A program made the translations under genes and the position numbers. From NCBI GenBank assembly GCA_025529335.1, contig JAMYHX010000429.1, forward strand, positions 1 through 37,666: 37,666 nt of DNA. The letters run 5' to 3'. This DNA comes from Rhizopus sp. PT2906. Lineage: Eukaryota > Mucoromycota > Mucoromycetes > Mucorales > Rhizopodaceae. How positions within the stretch are numbered: position 1 is the stretch's first letter; each line of letters begins with the position of its first letter. The notes under the pieces were generated by a model, which had not been told where the DNA came from, did not search any database, and saw only the letters and a program-made list of their open reading frames with translations. Shown here piece after piece: positions 1 to 10,991 of the stretch.

Positions 1-258
1 TGGGTCATCTTTTGCATCTTCATCTGCCATAGAGTCTACGTCGAAATTATTCTCCTGAGGCTGATTATGCAAATACTTAGTGTGTGAACTAACTGTTTCT
101 AAAGCATATCGCTCCTCATCAATGATGTAGTCCATAGGTTCAGGTCTACCGTATCCATCAACTGCATTATCGTGCCCGTCTTCGTAGAAAATTTGAAAGC
201 TCGTTTTGTAATACTCGGTTTTTAATGAGAAGAAAATAGAGAGCTGGCAGTGCTTCAT
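1..258 (-). CDS. Unknown protein, N-terminal part, runs off left edge
   Basis: An ATG at 258 (minus) opens 86 codons without a stop up to base 1, so the gene continues outside the window. The visible residues begin MKHCQLSIFF. The second half is acidic and Asn/Gln-containing, with segments such as PMDYIIDEER and DVDSMADEDA. I see no domain I recognise. It could be a first exon or an ordinary N-terminus. The sequence upstream of the ATG on its strand (about 285-315) is AT-rich and could serve as a promoter. Function is unknown, and even its status as a gene rests only on an open frame and reasonable composition. Confidence 0.35.
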   Translation of the reverse strand, partial: MKHCQLSIFFSLKTEYYKTSFQIFYEDGHDNAVDGYGRPEPMDYIIDEERYALETVSSHTKYLHNQPQENNFDVDSMADEDAKDDP

Positions 259-658
259 GCTTAATACACTTATATTTTATACGACAAAGCTTTTACATAA
301 CTATATTTAATTTGTCAGCAAGCGAAATCAACCAATGGTAAACGTGACAATAGAATTTAACGATCGCGAATTTTACTCTTGGTATCAGTGTCAATAATTT
401 TTGGAAAAACTGTATAGCTTTTAATAATAGTCATGTTTGACGTAACCCAAGATTCAATACATATGATCCAAGACAAAATAACCTTGTTTAGTGTGGGTGG
501 TTTTTTTTGTACTCCCCCTATTTTTTATTTTAAAGTCAGTGCTTCTTAATCCTCAGAACAGCTGCACTTTTTTATATATATTACCTGTCTTTTTTTATAT
601 TTCTTTTTCTTTTTTTCTTCTTTGAAAATCCACTTTAACACTTGGCTCTGATTTATCC
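259..658. promoter_or_regulatory. Intergenic region between divergent genes
   Basis: No coding frame is convincing here. The stretch is AT-rich, with a TATA-like run near 574-583 and long pyrimidine tracts (about 585-625) just before the ATG at 659. Such CT-rich leaders recur before several other genes in this window (for example near 6630, 21120 and 24590). This is probably the shared 5' region of the left-edge ORF (minus) and the coiled-coil gene (plus). I see no specific operator. Confidence 0.4.
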
Positions 659-2710
659 ATGTCTGAGACACCAAGTGTAAAAAACCGTATATCTTCTTTG
701 GCCGCTGCAGGTCTTTCTGCAGCACCTAAAAAGACCACGACTACCAAGACACCAACAACAGCAACGACAGCAACGACACGAGCCACCAAGACACCGCCTA
801 CAAGAACAGCCACAGCCTCAACCGTTCGTTCCTCTACTGCAACAGCTTCTACTGTACGTTCTACTACTACTACTGCAAGTGTTCGTGCTTCAAAGACTCC
901 AGGAACAACCACAACCACCTCACGAGTCACAGCTACAGGAACAGCAGCAACCTCACGAGCCACAGCTACACCCAAGCGAACTTCTACAGCCAGTGCAACA
1001 TCTCCAACTACACCATCTGTAAGAAAGACCGAGGTGCCATCTACTCGTTCATCTGCAGCCACTGCAGGTACAGCATCCACTGCTCGAAAGGTAACTTCAC
1101 CTACTGCTTCTACCACACGTACATCAAGTGTCCGCCCTAGTTCCATCACATCGACTGCCTCTGTTCGAAGAGCATCTACCGTGACATCTTCCTCAACTGT
1201 TCGATCGCCCACTGCTTCCACTGCACCTAAATCCACTGAATTAATAGCGGAGTTAAAGAGCTTAAAGGAAAAGGTATTTTTTAAAAAAAAATTGCGCTCC
1301 AGTAGATTTAGATAGACAATCTAAAAAAAAATTATTATTAGAATGAAGAAATGGAAAACTTGCTGGCAGAAAAACAAGCTGAGATCGATAGCAAAGAGGC
1401 TGATCTCAAGGCACTCAAGACAAGACTGGAGCAAATCGAAACTGGCTTGGTTACCCCTGAGGAAGTTGTGACCCCTACGACTAGCACAAAAGAAGAACAT
1501 GACAGTGATGAGAGTAAAGTGGCTGAGGAGAACGAGCATCAGATCAAGATTGAGGCTTTGTCAAACGAGATTGAGCAATTAAAACAACATATTCAAGAGT
1601 TGGAACAGGCCCGTGATGAGCAACTTGAAAAATCAAAGGAAGCCGCTGCTCAATTTGAAGAGGAAAAGGCTGAATTGATCAAAAAGCAAGAAGAGGCAGA
1701 GGAAATTCTTCGTGAAAATATGGAAAAGGTCAGGGAAAAATTGGAAGCGGAGAAGCAGGATTTGCATGACCGTATCAAGGAAAAGGAAGCAGAAGTATCT
1801 AAACTTAAAAAGGATATGGATGAACTTCGAGAAAGTGTTCAGGTTTGATTGGATTATCCCAAAAAAAAAAACAGAATGTGCTTATTTATTTCCGTCATGT
1901 AGGACATGCACAAGTCGCATCAAACTCGTTTGACAGGGCTCAGCAACCAATTGAATGAGCAGCATACACTTCAAATAAATGCACTTAAAGAAGATTATGA
2001 GCAACAACTGAATGCCTTGCAAGAATCACTCAAGAAGCTACAAGAGCCTAATGAAGAGAGTGAAAAGGCAATCGAACAAGAAAAGACAAATTTACTTGCC
2101 AAGATTCAAGAGCTCGAGCAATTGTCAGCTGAATCCAAGAGTCTGCATGAAAACGAGTTGGCAGAATTAAAGGCGCAATCAGCTGCACAACTGGATGAAT
2201 TGATTAGCCGTCACCAAGAGGAACTGGATAGAGTTGCCAATGAGCTAAAAGTAAACAAACAAACCAAAAAATACCATTTTTACTCATGATTTCTTTAAGG
2301 CTGAAATCAAAGCACTTCAAGAAAACTATGAAAGTCAAATGGAGACATTGAAGGAAGCTCATCAGGCTGAGATGAGTCAGGTTCAGGCAGCTCTTGATGA
2401 AGCCGAGATTAAACGAGTGAAAGAAGAAGCCGAGGCAAGTTCCATTAGAGTATATAGATAATGAACCACTCACATTTTCTTCTTCTTTTATTAGACATCT
2501 ATTCGTGCTGAATATGAAGCACAAATAAATGACACTAAGGCTCAACATGAGGCACTTGTACAGTCATTGAATGAGCAACAAGAACGCATCAAAGAAGAAA
2601 TGCAAAAATTACAGGACGCTCATAAAGAGGAAAAGGCCCGCTTAGAGAAAGAATACGAAGCTCTTATTCAAGAAGCCAAGGAACAAGAAAAGGTAACAAA
2701 AAAAGCTTTT

Positions 2711-2744
<34 letters not shown>

Positions 2745-5700
2745 CCTTTTTAATGGCTTCTTTATAGTCTCGTATTGAAAGCGAGTATCAAGAAAAAGTA
2801 AAGCAGCTTGAAGAAAGCCATGCGAAGGCACTTGTCGACCAAAGCTCTAGTGCAGAGGCCAAACTTTCCTCAGAGATTGAGCAGATCCGAGCAGCACACG
2901 CACAAGCTATACAAGAGCTTGAAGAAGCCCATGCTGAAGCTTTGAACGAGGCCAAAAAGACGGCTGTAGTCAACGCACGTTCAGAGACTGAGCGAGAGAT
3001 TCGTGCCGAATTCGAAAGTAAGATGGAGCAGCTCTCGGCTAGTCATCGTCAAGCCATTGAGCAACTTCAGGCTCATCACAACAGCGGCATGGAGAAGCTC
3101 GAAAGTGAACTCAAGCTGGAAATTGAGAAGCAGACCAAACTGGCAGTAGAGTACCAGGAAAAGCTAAAGGCCATCGACGCTGAGCGTGATGGTCATTTGG
3201 ACGATATCCGTAAAGAAATGGAAGAGGCATTGAGAGCCGTCCATCAAGCAGAACTGAATCGGTTGTCAGCCGAGCATGAGTCCAAAGTAAACGAGCTGAA
3301 ACGTGACTACATCCTTCAACGTGATCGTGACAGAGAGGCCCTTGAGGAAAAGCATCAGAAGGCTATCCAAGAATTAACAGATGCACATCAAAAGGCGATC
3401 AAGGAGATAAAGGACAAACAGGCGTCTCAGTTGGAAGAGGCTCGTACGCTTAGTCAGACCAATGATACGAATGAACAAATACTGGTGCTACAAGAACAAA
3501 TGACCGAAAAGATGAAGCAGTTGGAACAAGACCATGCAGAGGAATTAAATGCCCTTAGGCAGCAAAGCGAGCAACTCAAGAAGGAGCATGAGGCTGCCAT
3601 TGAAGCACTCAAAGTATCTCACGAGAAGCAGTTGCAGGAAGCAGTGGCTTCTGTTGAAAACCGCTACAAGTCTCAAAATGACTCAGATGTCTCCGATATG
3701 AAGAGCAAGTTTGAGGTCGAGATGGAAGAGCTCAAGAAGGCACATGCTCAGGAACTCGAGTCCTTGAAGCAGGGTCATGGCAAGACTGAGAAGGACTGGC
3801 AATCCCGAATTGAGGAACTCGAAAAGTCACATGCAGAAATCATTGAAAAATTAAAGCAAGAATATTTGCTTGAAATCAACGAACTGAAGAGTAGTAATGA
3901 AAAACACGTAGAGGATGTTCTTAAGGAGCTTGAGAAAGCACACGCATCTCGTTTAGAATCAGACATCGCTGCTTTGACAGCCAAGTATGATGCTGAGATC
4001 AGTGTACTTCATGAGCAACACGAACAAAGACTTAATGAGAAGGAAAAGGCATACGAACAAATGCTTTTGTCAGTAAAGGAAGAGCATGCCAAGTCTAAGG
4101 ATATTGTTTTGGAAGAGCATAACAAGCAACTACAGGAACTGGAAGCTAAACATCAAGACAAGCTTAATAACGCATTACAGCAAATCGAAACCTTAAAGAA
4201 CTCGGGTAATACAGAGCTGACTGAGGTAGTGACCAAGTACGAAAAGGAAATTGAGCAACTCAAGACCAAACATGCTCAGGAAGTGGAACAACTCAAGGTT
4301 GAACAAAACTTGGCGATTGCTGCAGCTACCGAGAAACTCCTGTTGGAACACGCACAAGAAAAGGAACGATTCGAACTAAGCGAAAAATTGCATCAGGAGG
4401 CTATCGATCAACTAAATTCCACTCATACGTCAGAGTTGAAGGCATTAGAAGAGAGTTACGCCACTAAACTTAAAACGGCACTCGAACAAGAACTTGGTGA
4501 AAGAGATCAAGCCAAGGAAGCCGAGTTGGCTGCACTTCGACAGGATATTGAAGACAAGATGGAAGCTTTGAAAAAAGCGCACCAGGACGAGATCGAGTCC
4601 CTTTCAAAGACCCACGTCCGTGAGGTTCAGACGCTTAACCAAACGTGGGAGGCACAAAAGCAAGAGTTTCACGAATCTGTAGGTACCAAGTTACGCGAGG
4701 AGCATGCCGCTGCTCTCTTAGCCCTTGAAAAACAACATGCTTCTCAGATTGAGGAGATGCAAAAGAGTCTGGATATTCAAAAGACGACAGAATTGGAAAG
4801 TATAACAGCCTCTCATCAAGAAGCGCTCGAGTTGCTCAAGAAAAAGCACGATGAGGATTTGGAAAAACTTCAAAAGGAGCATGAAGCAACTATAGAAAAA
4901 TTAATGACCGAACATAAACAATTAATCGCCAGCCTTGAAGCAAGCCATGAAGAAAGTATTGAGCGCATCAAGAAAGAGATTGAATCCAACTCTGTGTCTG
5001 ATGCTGAAAAGATCAAGGTAAAAAGAAAAAAAAAATGAAGGAGGGGGAAACAAAAAAGCGTATTCACAAGCACCTTAGGTTGAGTTGAAAGAAAGTTACG
5101 AATCGATGATACAAGAATTAAAGAACAGCCATGAGTCTAGAATACAAGAAATAGAAAGAGAACACGAAGTTTCTACCAACAAGTTGCAAGCCAAACACAA
5201 GTTACAGTCAGAAACACTCAGATCACAAATTGAGGTATAAGCTTTTTGTGTGTCCCTTGTTCACCTCACGTGTACGACTTACTTATCTAAATTTAGGCTG
5301 AACTAGCAGAAGATTATGAATTGCAAATGGATAAGCTTGTCTCTGAACACACAGAGGCGATAAGAAAGTTAGAGGCTCAGTTGAAGGAGGCAATGGAACA
5401 GGTGGAGACAGTCCAAAAGCAGGCTGAGGTTGACAGGGCAGCATTGGAGCTACAATACCGTGAGAAATTGGCCTCGTTGGAAGCAGAATACCAGTTACAA
5501 ACAGAAAATCATGTGAAGAGCAATGAGGATGTGGCCGAAAAGATGCAAAAGGAAATCGAAAACTTGCAAATGCAATGGAAAGAGGAAGAAGCCAAAAAGA
5601 TGAGTGAACTTGAACAAGAATATCAAGAACGGCTAAACTATATTAAGGCTGAGCATGAAAAGGCGATGAGTACTGCGGTCAGTGAGCCACTTGCCTTAAA

Positions 5701-6532
5701 GGTAAGAGCAAAAATGGAGCATCTGTGAGTAAAGTATAATACCTTAAATAGGAAAAGGAACTGACGGGAAAGGAGCAAGAAATTAATGAATTAAAATCGA
5801 AATTAAATGAAAAAGCAAAAATAGAAGAAGAGTTACGCACGTTAAAGATTGCATATGATAAAATGATCCAAGCCAAAGATCAAGAAATTAAAGAAGCAGA
5901 GGAACGATTAGGGGAAACGATGATGGCAGGGAAGGTAAGTAATGGCTATATTATAAGAGAAATGGTAGATTCAAAGTTATGTAATAGTCTGATGACAGCA
6001 GTAAAATACAGTCAATTGTATCTCAGCATCAAAAAGAGATCAAGGTGCTTCAAACTCAATTCCAACAATTACTTGACTTGAAAGATAAAGAAATTGAAGG
6101 GTTTGCTTATCGCCTAAAGACGATTACGGCCACACAACAAAAGGATATCGATAAGTTAAATGAAGAATACAAGCAGAAGATGAGTGCCCTTGAATCGGAA
6201 TGCCAAAAGAAGGATGAATCCTTAAAATCAAAGGCCCTTGAAATGAGGTGGATGGCTGCTGAATTTGAAAGTTCAGAGGTACACAAACAAGGGAAGCAAA
6301 AAATTTTTTTCTATATTTAACACTATACTTTAATAGGCCAAACTAAAGGACCAGAGTACGAAATTACAGAATTTGGAAAATGACAACAATCAGCTCCGAA
6401 TGGCTCTTCATCAAAAGCAAGAAGAGAGTGAACAGATGTTAAGGTAAATAAGGCGTTTCCATAGTGATATATATTAAAGGAGACTGTAGGTTAATTCAAG
6501 ACCTCCAAAACGAAATGCACCGTCTACGTTAA
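659..6532 (+). CDS. Giant coiled-coil protein (~1735 aa), 12 exons
   Basis: Exons by frame and splice signals: 659-1273, 1342-1842, 1903-2250, 2300-2434, 2495-2692, 2768-5017, 5079-5234, 5297-5701, 5752-5934, 6012-6278, 6337-6443 and 6490-6532 (stop). All junctions before the last are phase 0. Residues 1-205 are rich in Thr, Ser, Ala, Arg and Lys with repeated units like ASTVRS, probably disordered and strongly basic. The rest is almost entirely Glu/Lys/Gln/Leu heptad or hendecad coiled coil. His recurs at 11- or 18-residue spacing, and six such His are consecutive at the end of exon 6. No signal peptide, membrane segment or motor domain is visible. Size and composition fit a cytoskeletal, Golgi-tether or spindle-pole type scaffold, but I cannot assign a family. 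Intron 4 is either a GC-AG intron (2435-2494) or a GT-AG intron from 2450; both keep frame. The last codons end in NEMHRLR. Confidence 0.85.
2713..2744. repeat. Poly-T tract (32 nt) inside intron 5
   Basis: An uninterrupted run of T lies in the intron between exons 2495-2692 and 2768-5017 of the coiled-coil gene, shortly before the acceptor TATAG. It works as an extended polypyrimidine tract and is likely length-variable. Confidence 0.9.
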
Positions 6533-6592
6533 AATTCAAAGTGCGCACGTGTAAAATAATGATGATAATAATAATAAAAAAGGCTATTTATT

Positions 6593-6623
6593 ACACACAC
6601 AGACACAGACACAGACACACACA
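6593..6623. repeat. CA/GACACA microsatellite
   Basis: A short (CA)n run interrupted by GACACA units lies between the coiled-coil gene stop (6532) and the next gene. It is followed by CT-rich sequence and a TATATATATTT stretch (6656-6666) that probably belong to the promoter/leader of the Zn2Cys6 gene at 6742. Confidence 0.8.
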
Positions 6624-6741
6624 TTATCTTTTTTTTTTCTCTTTCTTTCTCTTTTTATATATATTTTACCACATAAATTTATAAAAATATTCCCTTTTTT
6701 TCCCCTTTTTTCTCTTTCTTTTCTGTGTTTTAATATCAATC

Positions 6742-9647
6742 ATGAATACTGTATCTTCTATTAACAATTCATCGATTGAGAATAATAACAACAATACATC
6801 AAATATACCCCTTAAAAGAACAAGGGCCAAAAGAAGTTGTGATTTCTGTAGAAAGAGGAAAGCTCGTTGTGACGCAGATCATTCGATACCTTGTTCAAAT
6901 TGCAAAGCAGTAAATTGATCAATATTATTATTACTATTACTATTGTTCTCTCCATACTCACACCTTTTAGTGGGGTTTTACTTGTGAATTTTTGGCTGTA
7001 AGAAAAAAACGAGGACCACCCAGTGTGTAAATATATTTCAATAGATATATAAATGCCAAGACGAAATTGACTTTTTTAAAATAGCTATGTCGAAAATTTG
7101 GAGACAAGATGTAAAAAGATGGAAGCATTGCTCACTCAACTCACAAAGAAATCCATCAGAGAGATTGAAGAGAATGATTTTTGTATTGAAAAGTGTAGAT
7201 ATGATATAATCGATGATAATTTATCTACAAGCACATCCTCAGGAGACGAAGATGAAGAGGAAATAAATAAACATCATCAGCCACAACATTCATCAATAGA
7301 AGAAACACTTGCAAATTTGAATTTAGAAGATTACGATTCTATTAAATACACTGGCATCTCTGCTGGTATTCATCTCTTTAATGATGACCTTTTCAAATCG
7401 AAATCATTTGTTCAATGTCCTGGAAGAAAAGATGTTGCACTTCAGCTCATGCCTCAAAATGAAATTCTCGTTGTACAGACAAATGCTTCATCTATCACTG
7501 GGAAATATACACGCCTTGACGTTGGACTTTCCTTAACCAGCTCTATCTTTGATCAACAACATAAGAAAGAACATTTGACACAACTACCAAAAAATGATCT
7601 ACCATCTTATACCACCCTTCAAAAGGCTTGTCAACTGTAGGTTATTCAATATATAAACTACAGGGCACGACTAATTTTTTTTCTAGATACTTTACTCATA
7701 TCCATAAGTTTTTACCCATAGTAAACAAGGCGAGATTTGAGGCATATGACCTAAAGCCTTGCAATATCCTAGCACAAGCTGTATTAGCTGTAGCCTTTCG
7801 TTTTGCATCACGTCACTTCCCCAAACTATTCAAAAAATCGGATGCTTACGCCAATACTTATTTTAGAAAGGTCATGCTTCGCCTTCAAGATTCTTATCGT
7901 GCAAGACTGCGACATGTTCAAGCTGCTTTACTGATGACTCTTTACCTTGACATGGACGAAACAGACATCGAATCTATACAGTGGTACACTCTTGGCAAGG
8001 CTATTCGTATGGCTCAAGACATTGGCCTGCATCGTTCATGTTCCAATTGGAACTTGCCTCCTTCTGAGATTGAGACAAGACATCGCGTGTTCTACGCCTG
8101 CTATATCCTTGATCGTTTCATGAGTGCTCGTGCAGGCAAACCATTGACCATTCTTGATCGTGATTTTGATACAGACTTGCCTGTGCCCCATGAAGTTTAT
8201 GATGATCAACGAGTATCATCCGATGCACCTATTTATCAACACTTTATCGCTCTCATTAAATTATCAGAGATACTCGGTAGAATCCTCAAAGCTCTTTACG
8301 CACCCAAATCAAAGCATTCAAACACAAATGCAGGTTTAGATGACCCCACCATTCTCGCTGTTCTTGACCGAAGATTAAAGAATTGGAAAGCCACGCATTT
8401 GGGTGAGACACATGTTGTATCTGAAGCCGAAAAAGGTAAATTTATACATTTTAGTCATTTACGCTATTTTTTCTATTGGTTATTCTAATTTTACTTTTTT
8501 TAATTTAGTTAATTTATCGCTAATTTATTATACGACGATGTTACTGTTACATAGGCCATTTATAGAACTGCCTTTTGGTAACACTGCACTAGCCACTGAG
8601 TCACGCCGAGCTTGTGAGAATGCTGCTCATAATATCATGGTCATCGTCAAGCAAAAGCAATCCCTCATGAATGATCCTGACTCGTATTCTCCTTTATGTT
8701 TGCCCACCTTCTTTGTCTATTCCATGTTTCAATCCTCCCTTATTCATCTCGCTCTTGTCCTTAAAAACTCTGACTCTCTATTCAGGCTCAGACGTCTTTT
8801 TCATTCTATTACTGTTCTTCAGGAACACGGAGAACAGCTGGCTTGCGCTCGACGTGCTCATCATATCCTCAAAATGCTCATCGATATTCATTCTATTCAG
8901 CTCGATCATATCTCTTTATCAGCAAATGACGATTACAGCCATCTTATCAGTGATTCTGAACTCTCTACGGCGACACATCCCGAAAATGCGGACCAGAATA
9001 ACCAGCCACAATTCGACAACTCCATTGGCCATGACGTGATGCCTAAATCAAACTGGTATCAACGAATGATGAACACCAGTATCGTCGGTGGAATCACACC
9101 TGACTTGCATCAAGGAATTGAGCAAGGTAACTCATCTCACATCCTTGTTCAACTATTACCGTACGCTAACACTGGTTCTTTACAAGACACGTCTGATGGC
9201 ATATACTATTCTAAAGCGACCAAGCCACTTTATCCTATGCCTAATGATGATGATAATACCCTCTATGAAAAATCCACCATCTCTTCTACTCCAACCACCT
9301 CTTCTTCCAATCTTCACTTTATCAACGATCCTTATCCTACTGTTTACTCTCAAGTTCCTCGTTCAGCCAATCCAGTCTATCATCCACCTTCTTCCTCATC
9401 TTTTACTCCAAATTATGTCAATTATCAATCACCCATTATGACTTCCACCCCGGATAATTACCCTCTATCTTATGTCTCGGTTCCGCAGTCACATACATCT
9501 CCACAACAACAGCCCTCATCTCATTCCGCCACACCCTCCTTGCCTCCTTCTAGTCTAAATTGGAACGATTGGGGAGCTTATCTAGGACAGCAACACAATA
9601 CCCCTTTCCCTTCTTCAGATCATGCACGTCCATATTTACACGACTAA
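6742..9647 (+). CDS. Zn(II)2Cys6 fungal transcription factor (~887 aa)
   Basis: Five exons: 6742-6909, 6971-7026, 7085-7636, 7687-8435 and 8509-9647. The binuclear cluster is C33-x2-C36-x6-C43-x7-C51-x2-C54-x6-C61, with the sixth Cys contributed by exon 2. It is followed by a KKRGPPS linker and the motif YVENLE, which starts a short dimerisation coil. The middle region (about residues 270-520) matches the Fungal_trans (PF04082) pattern seen in XlnR-like and related regulators: KARFEAYDL, a CYILDRFMSARAGKP segment, DRDFDTDLPVP and LLLHRPF. The C-terminal ~200 residues are Ser/Pro/Asn/His-rich and look like an activation domain. It should be a nuclear, sequence-specific activator. The target pathway cannot be read from the sequence, and no obvious metabolic cluster surrounds it. 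The starting ATG sits after a CT-rich leader, and the Asn-rich N-terminus precedes the zinc cluster by 32 residues. Confidence 0.9.
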
Positions 9648-9816
9648 AATTTATATATATATAAATATATCATTGTTGTTTGCTACTCTACCCATTGTAC
9701 AAAAAAAAAAAGAATCGTACATAGACCATATATTAATAAAAGCTTTTACACAAAAAGCAAATCATCAAGATTTATTTGAATAATTTGATTTTGATCATGA
9801 ATGTACATTAAAGAAC
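9648..9816. terminator. Convergent 3' ends of TF gene and RPP0
   Basis: Two stop codons face each other across 169 bp. AT-rich sequence with an AATAAAA (9734-9740) on the plus strand could serve as a poly(A) signal for the transcription factor. The 3' UTRs of the two genes probably overlap. Confidence 0.45.
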
Positions 9817-10749
9817 TTAATCGAAGAGACCGAAGCCCATGTCATCGTCAGATTCTTCTTCTTCAGCGGGCTTTTCTTCAGCAGCAGGGGCAGAAGAATC
9901 GGCAGCAGCGGCGGCAGCGGGAGCAGCAACAGCGAAGGCTTCGGGGTTAGCAAGGTATTCCTTGATCTTTTCGGAACCTTCGAAGGTGTAGTCGGAAGCG
10001 ACAGAGACAGCCAACAAGTTCTTGTAACCGTTGATGATGGAGTGAGGAACGGAAGCAACGGTAGGGTAACCGACAGCCAAAGAGATGGAGGCAACTTCAC
10101 GGATAGCAGCCATCAAGTTGGCAACCAATTGAGATTCTTCAACGTCCAAGACAGCAGGAGAGAAGATAGCACCGTGGTCGTAAACTTGAACAACGGACAT
10201 ACCATAGGTGAAGGGAGAGATGTTCAACATGTTAAGCAAAGCAGCTTCGGAAGGACCAACCTTTTCACCAGCAGTAACCAAGGGAACGTCAGAGACGATT
10301 TCAATGGTACCACGAGCAATCTTGGTGGGGATACCCAAGGCTTGGAAGAAAGAGGTCTTACCGGGTTCCATACCAGTGTTACCAGCAGGAACAATGACAT
10401 CGGCAGGAGCAACGGCACCAGCACGAGCAGGAGCAGCAACACGGTTAGAGATGATCTTGTTACGGACGTCCTTGAGGTCACCGTTGGTGAAGACGAAACC
10501 GATGTTACCCTTGACGTGAGCCAAGAGCTTTTCGAATTCGGGACGGGTAGAGATAAGACCCTTCAAAGCACGACGAACCATAGTGTTCTTACCCATAAGA
10601 ACAGTAGCCTCACCACGAAGGGATTGACGGATCTGGTGCATTTGGTTAGAGCTTACATTGTCAACATTGACAATGAAGATGGATTGGTAGGTGTTCAAGT
10701 AATCGTTGAGCTTTTGGAAGTAGATGGCCTTGGATTCTCTCTTCGACAT
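9817..10749 (-). CDS. RPP0: 60S acidic ribosomal protein P0 (uL10)
   Basis: This is a single intronless ORF of 310 aa starting MSKRESKAIYFQKL. The N-terminal two thirds is the uL10 rRNA-binding domain (for example MGKNTMVRRALKG, GNIGFVFTNGDL and AGNTGMEPGKTSFFQALGIP). This is followed by the P1/P2-binding spine helices, an Ala-rich hinge (FAVAAPAAAAAA) and the universal acidic tail DDDMGFGLFD that recruits elongation factors to the GTPase centre of the 60S subunit. Length matches yeast and animal P0. Codon use is strongly biased (uniform GGT/GTC/AAG-type choices), unlike its neighbours and as expected for a very highly expressed gene. It shares a 242-bp divergent promoter with the Obg-type GTPase. 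Confidence 0.98.
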   Translation of the reverse strand: MSKRESKAIYFQKLNDYLNTYQSIFIVNVDNVSSNQMHQIRQSLRGEATVLMGKNTMVRRALKGLISTRPEFEKLLAHVKGNIGFVFTNGDLKDVRNKIISNRVAAPARAGAVAPADVIVPAGNTGMEPGKTSFFQALGIPTKIARGTIEIVSDVPLVTAGEKVGPSEAALLNMLNISPFTYGMSVVQVYDHGAIFSPAVLDVEESQLVANLMAAIREVASISLAVGYPTVASVPHSIINGYKNLLAVSVASDYTFEGSEKIKEYLANPEAFAVAAPAAAAAADSSAPAAEEKPAEEEESDDDMGFGLFD

Positions 10750-10991
10750 GTTTTATAACTGTTCGAGGACTTGTTTAAAGAACTAGGATGTCGTGTTCAG
10801 ATGGATGGATGCATGTATCATTAGGATTTTTCTTTACCTGGCTAGTAAGAGGAGGATTCATCCCTTTGCCCCCCATTTCTGCTATTTATGAGGAGGGCTC
10901 GGTTACGTGACTACTATTTTAGGCGGTTGCCTTTTTTGGTTGAAACAATTTTTTATTGTCCTTTTCATCTTCCGTTCTATCCCTTTTTCTA
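10750..10991. promoter_or_regulatory. Divergent promoter, RPP0 / mitochondrial Obg gene
   Basis: This 242-bp stretch separates the two start codons. It holds a TTACGTGA element (about 10902-10909) and GC-richer blocks than the neighbouring intergenic DNA. No canonical TATA box is evident close to the RPP0 start. Assignment as a shared promoter is inferred from the gene arrangement. Confidence 0.45.

Noticed and set aside
595..1236. 213-aa minus-strand ORF rich in Val, Ala and Glu
   Set aside because: It is the antisense of the Thr/Ser/Ala-rich first exon of the coiled-coil gene; repetitive ACA/GCA/TCT codons leave the opposite frame open.
6593..6623. CA/GACACA run as a possible telomeric or CRISPR-like repeat
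   Set aside because: Too short, no spacers, and a simple microsatellite in a fungal intergenic region explains it.
8436..8508. Continuation of the transcription factor exon into KFIHFSHLRYFFYWLF without splicing
   Set aside because: It ends in a stop. Splicing GTAAAT...TTTAG restores the conserved YYTTMLLLHRPF frame of the Fungal_trans domain.
10042..10758. 238-aa plus-strand ORF opposite RPP0
   Set aside because: Shadow of a strongly codon-biased gene. The minus-strand protein is unmistakably uL10, and biased codons suppress stops in the antisense frame.
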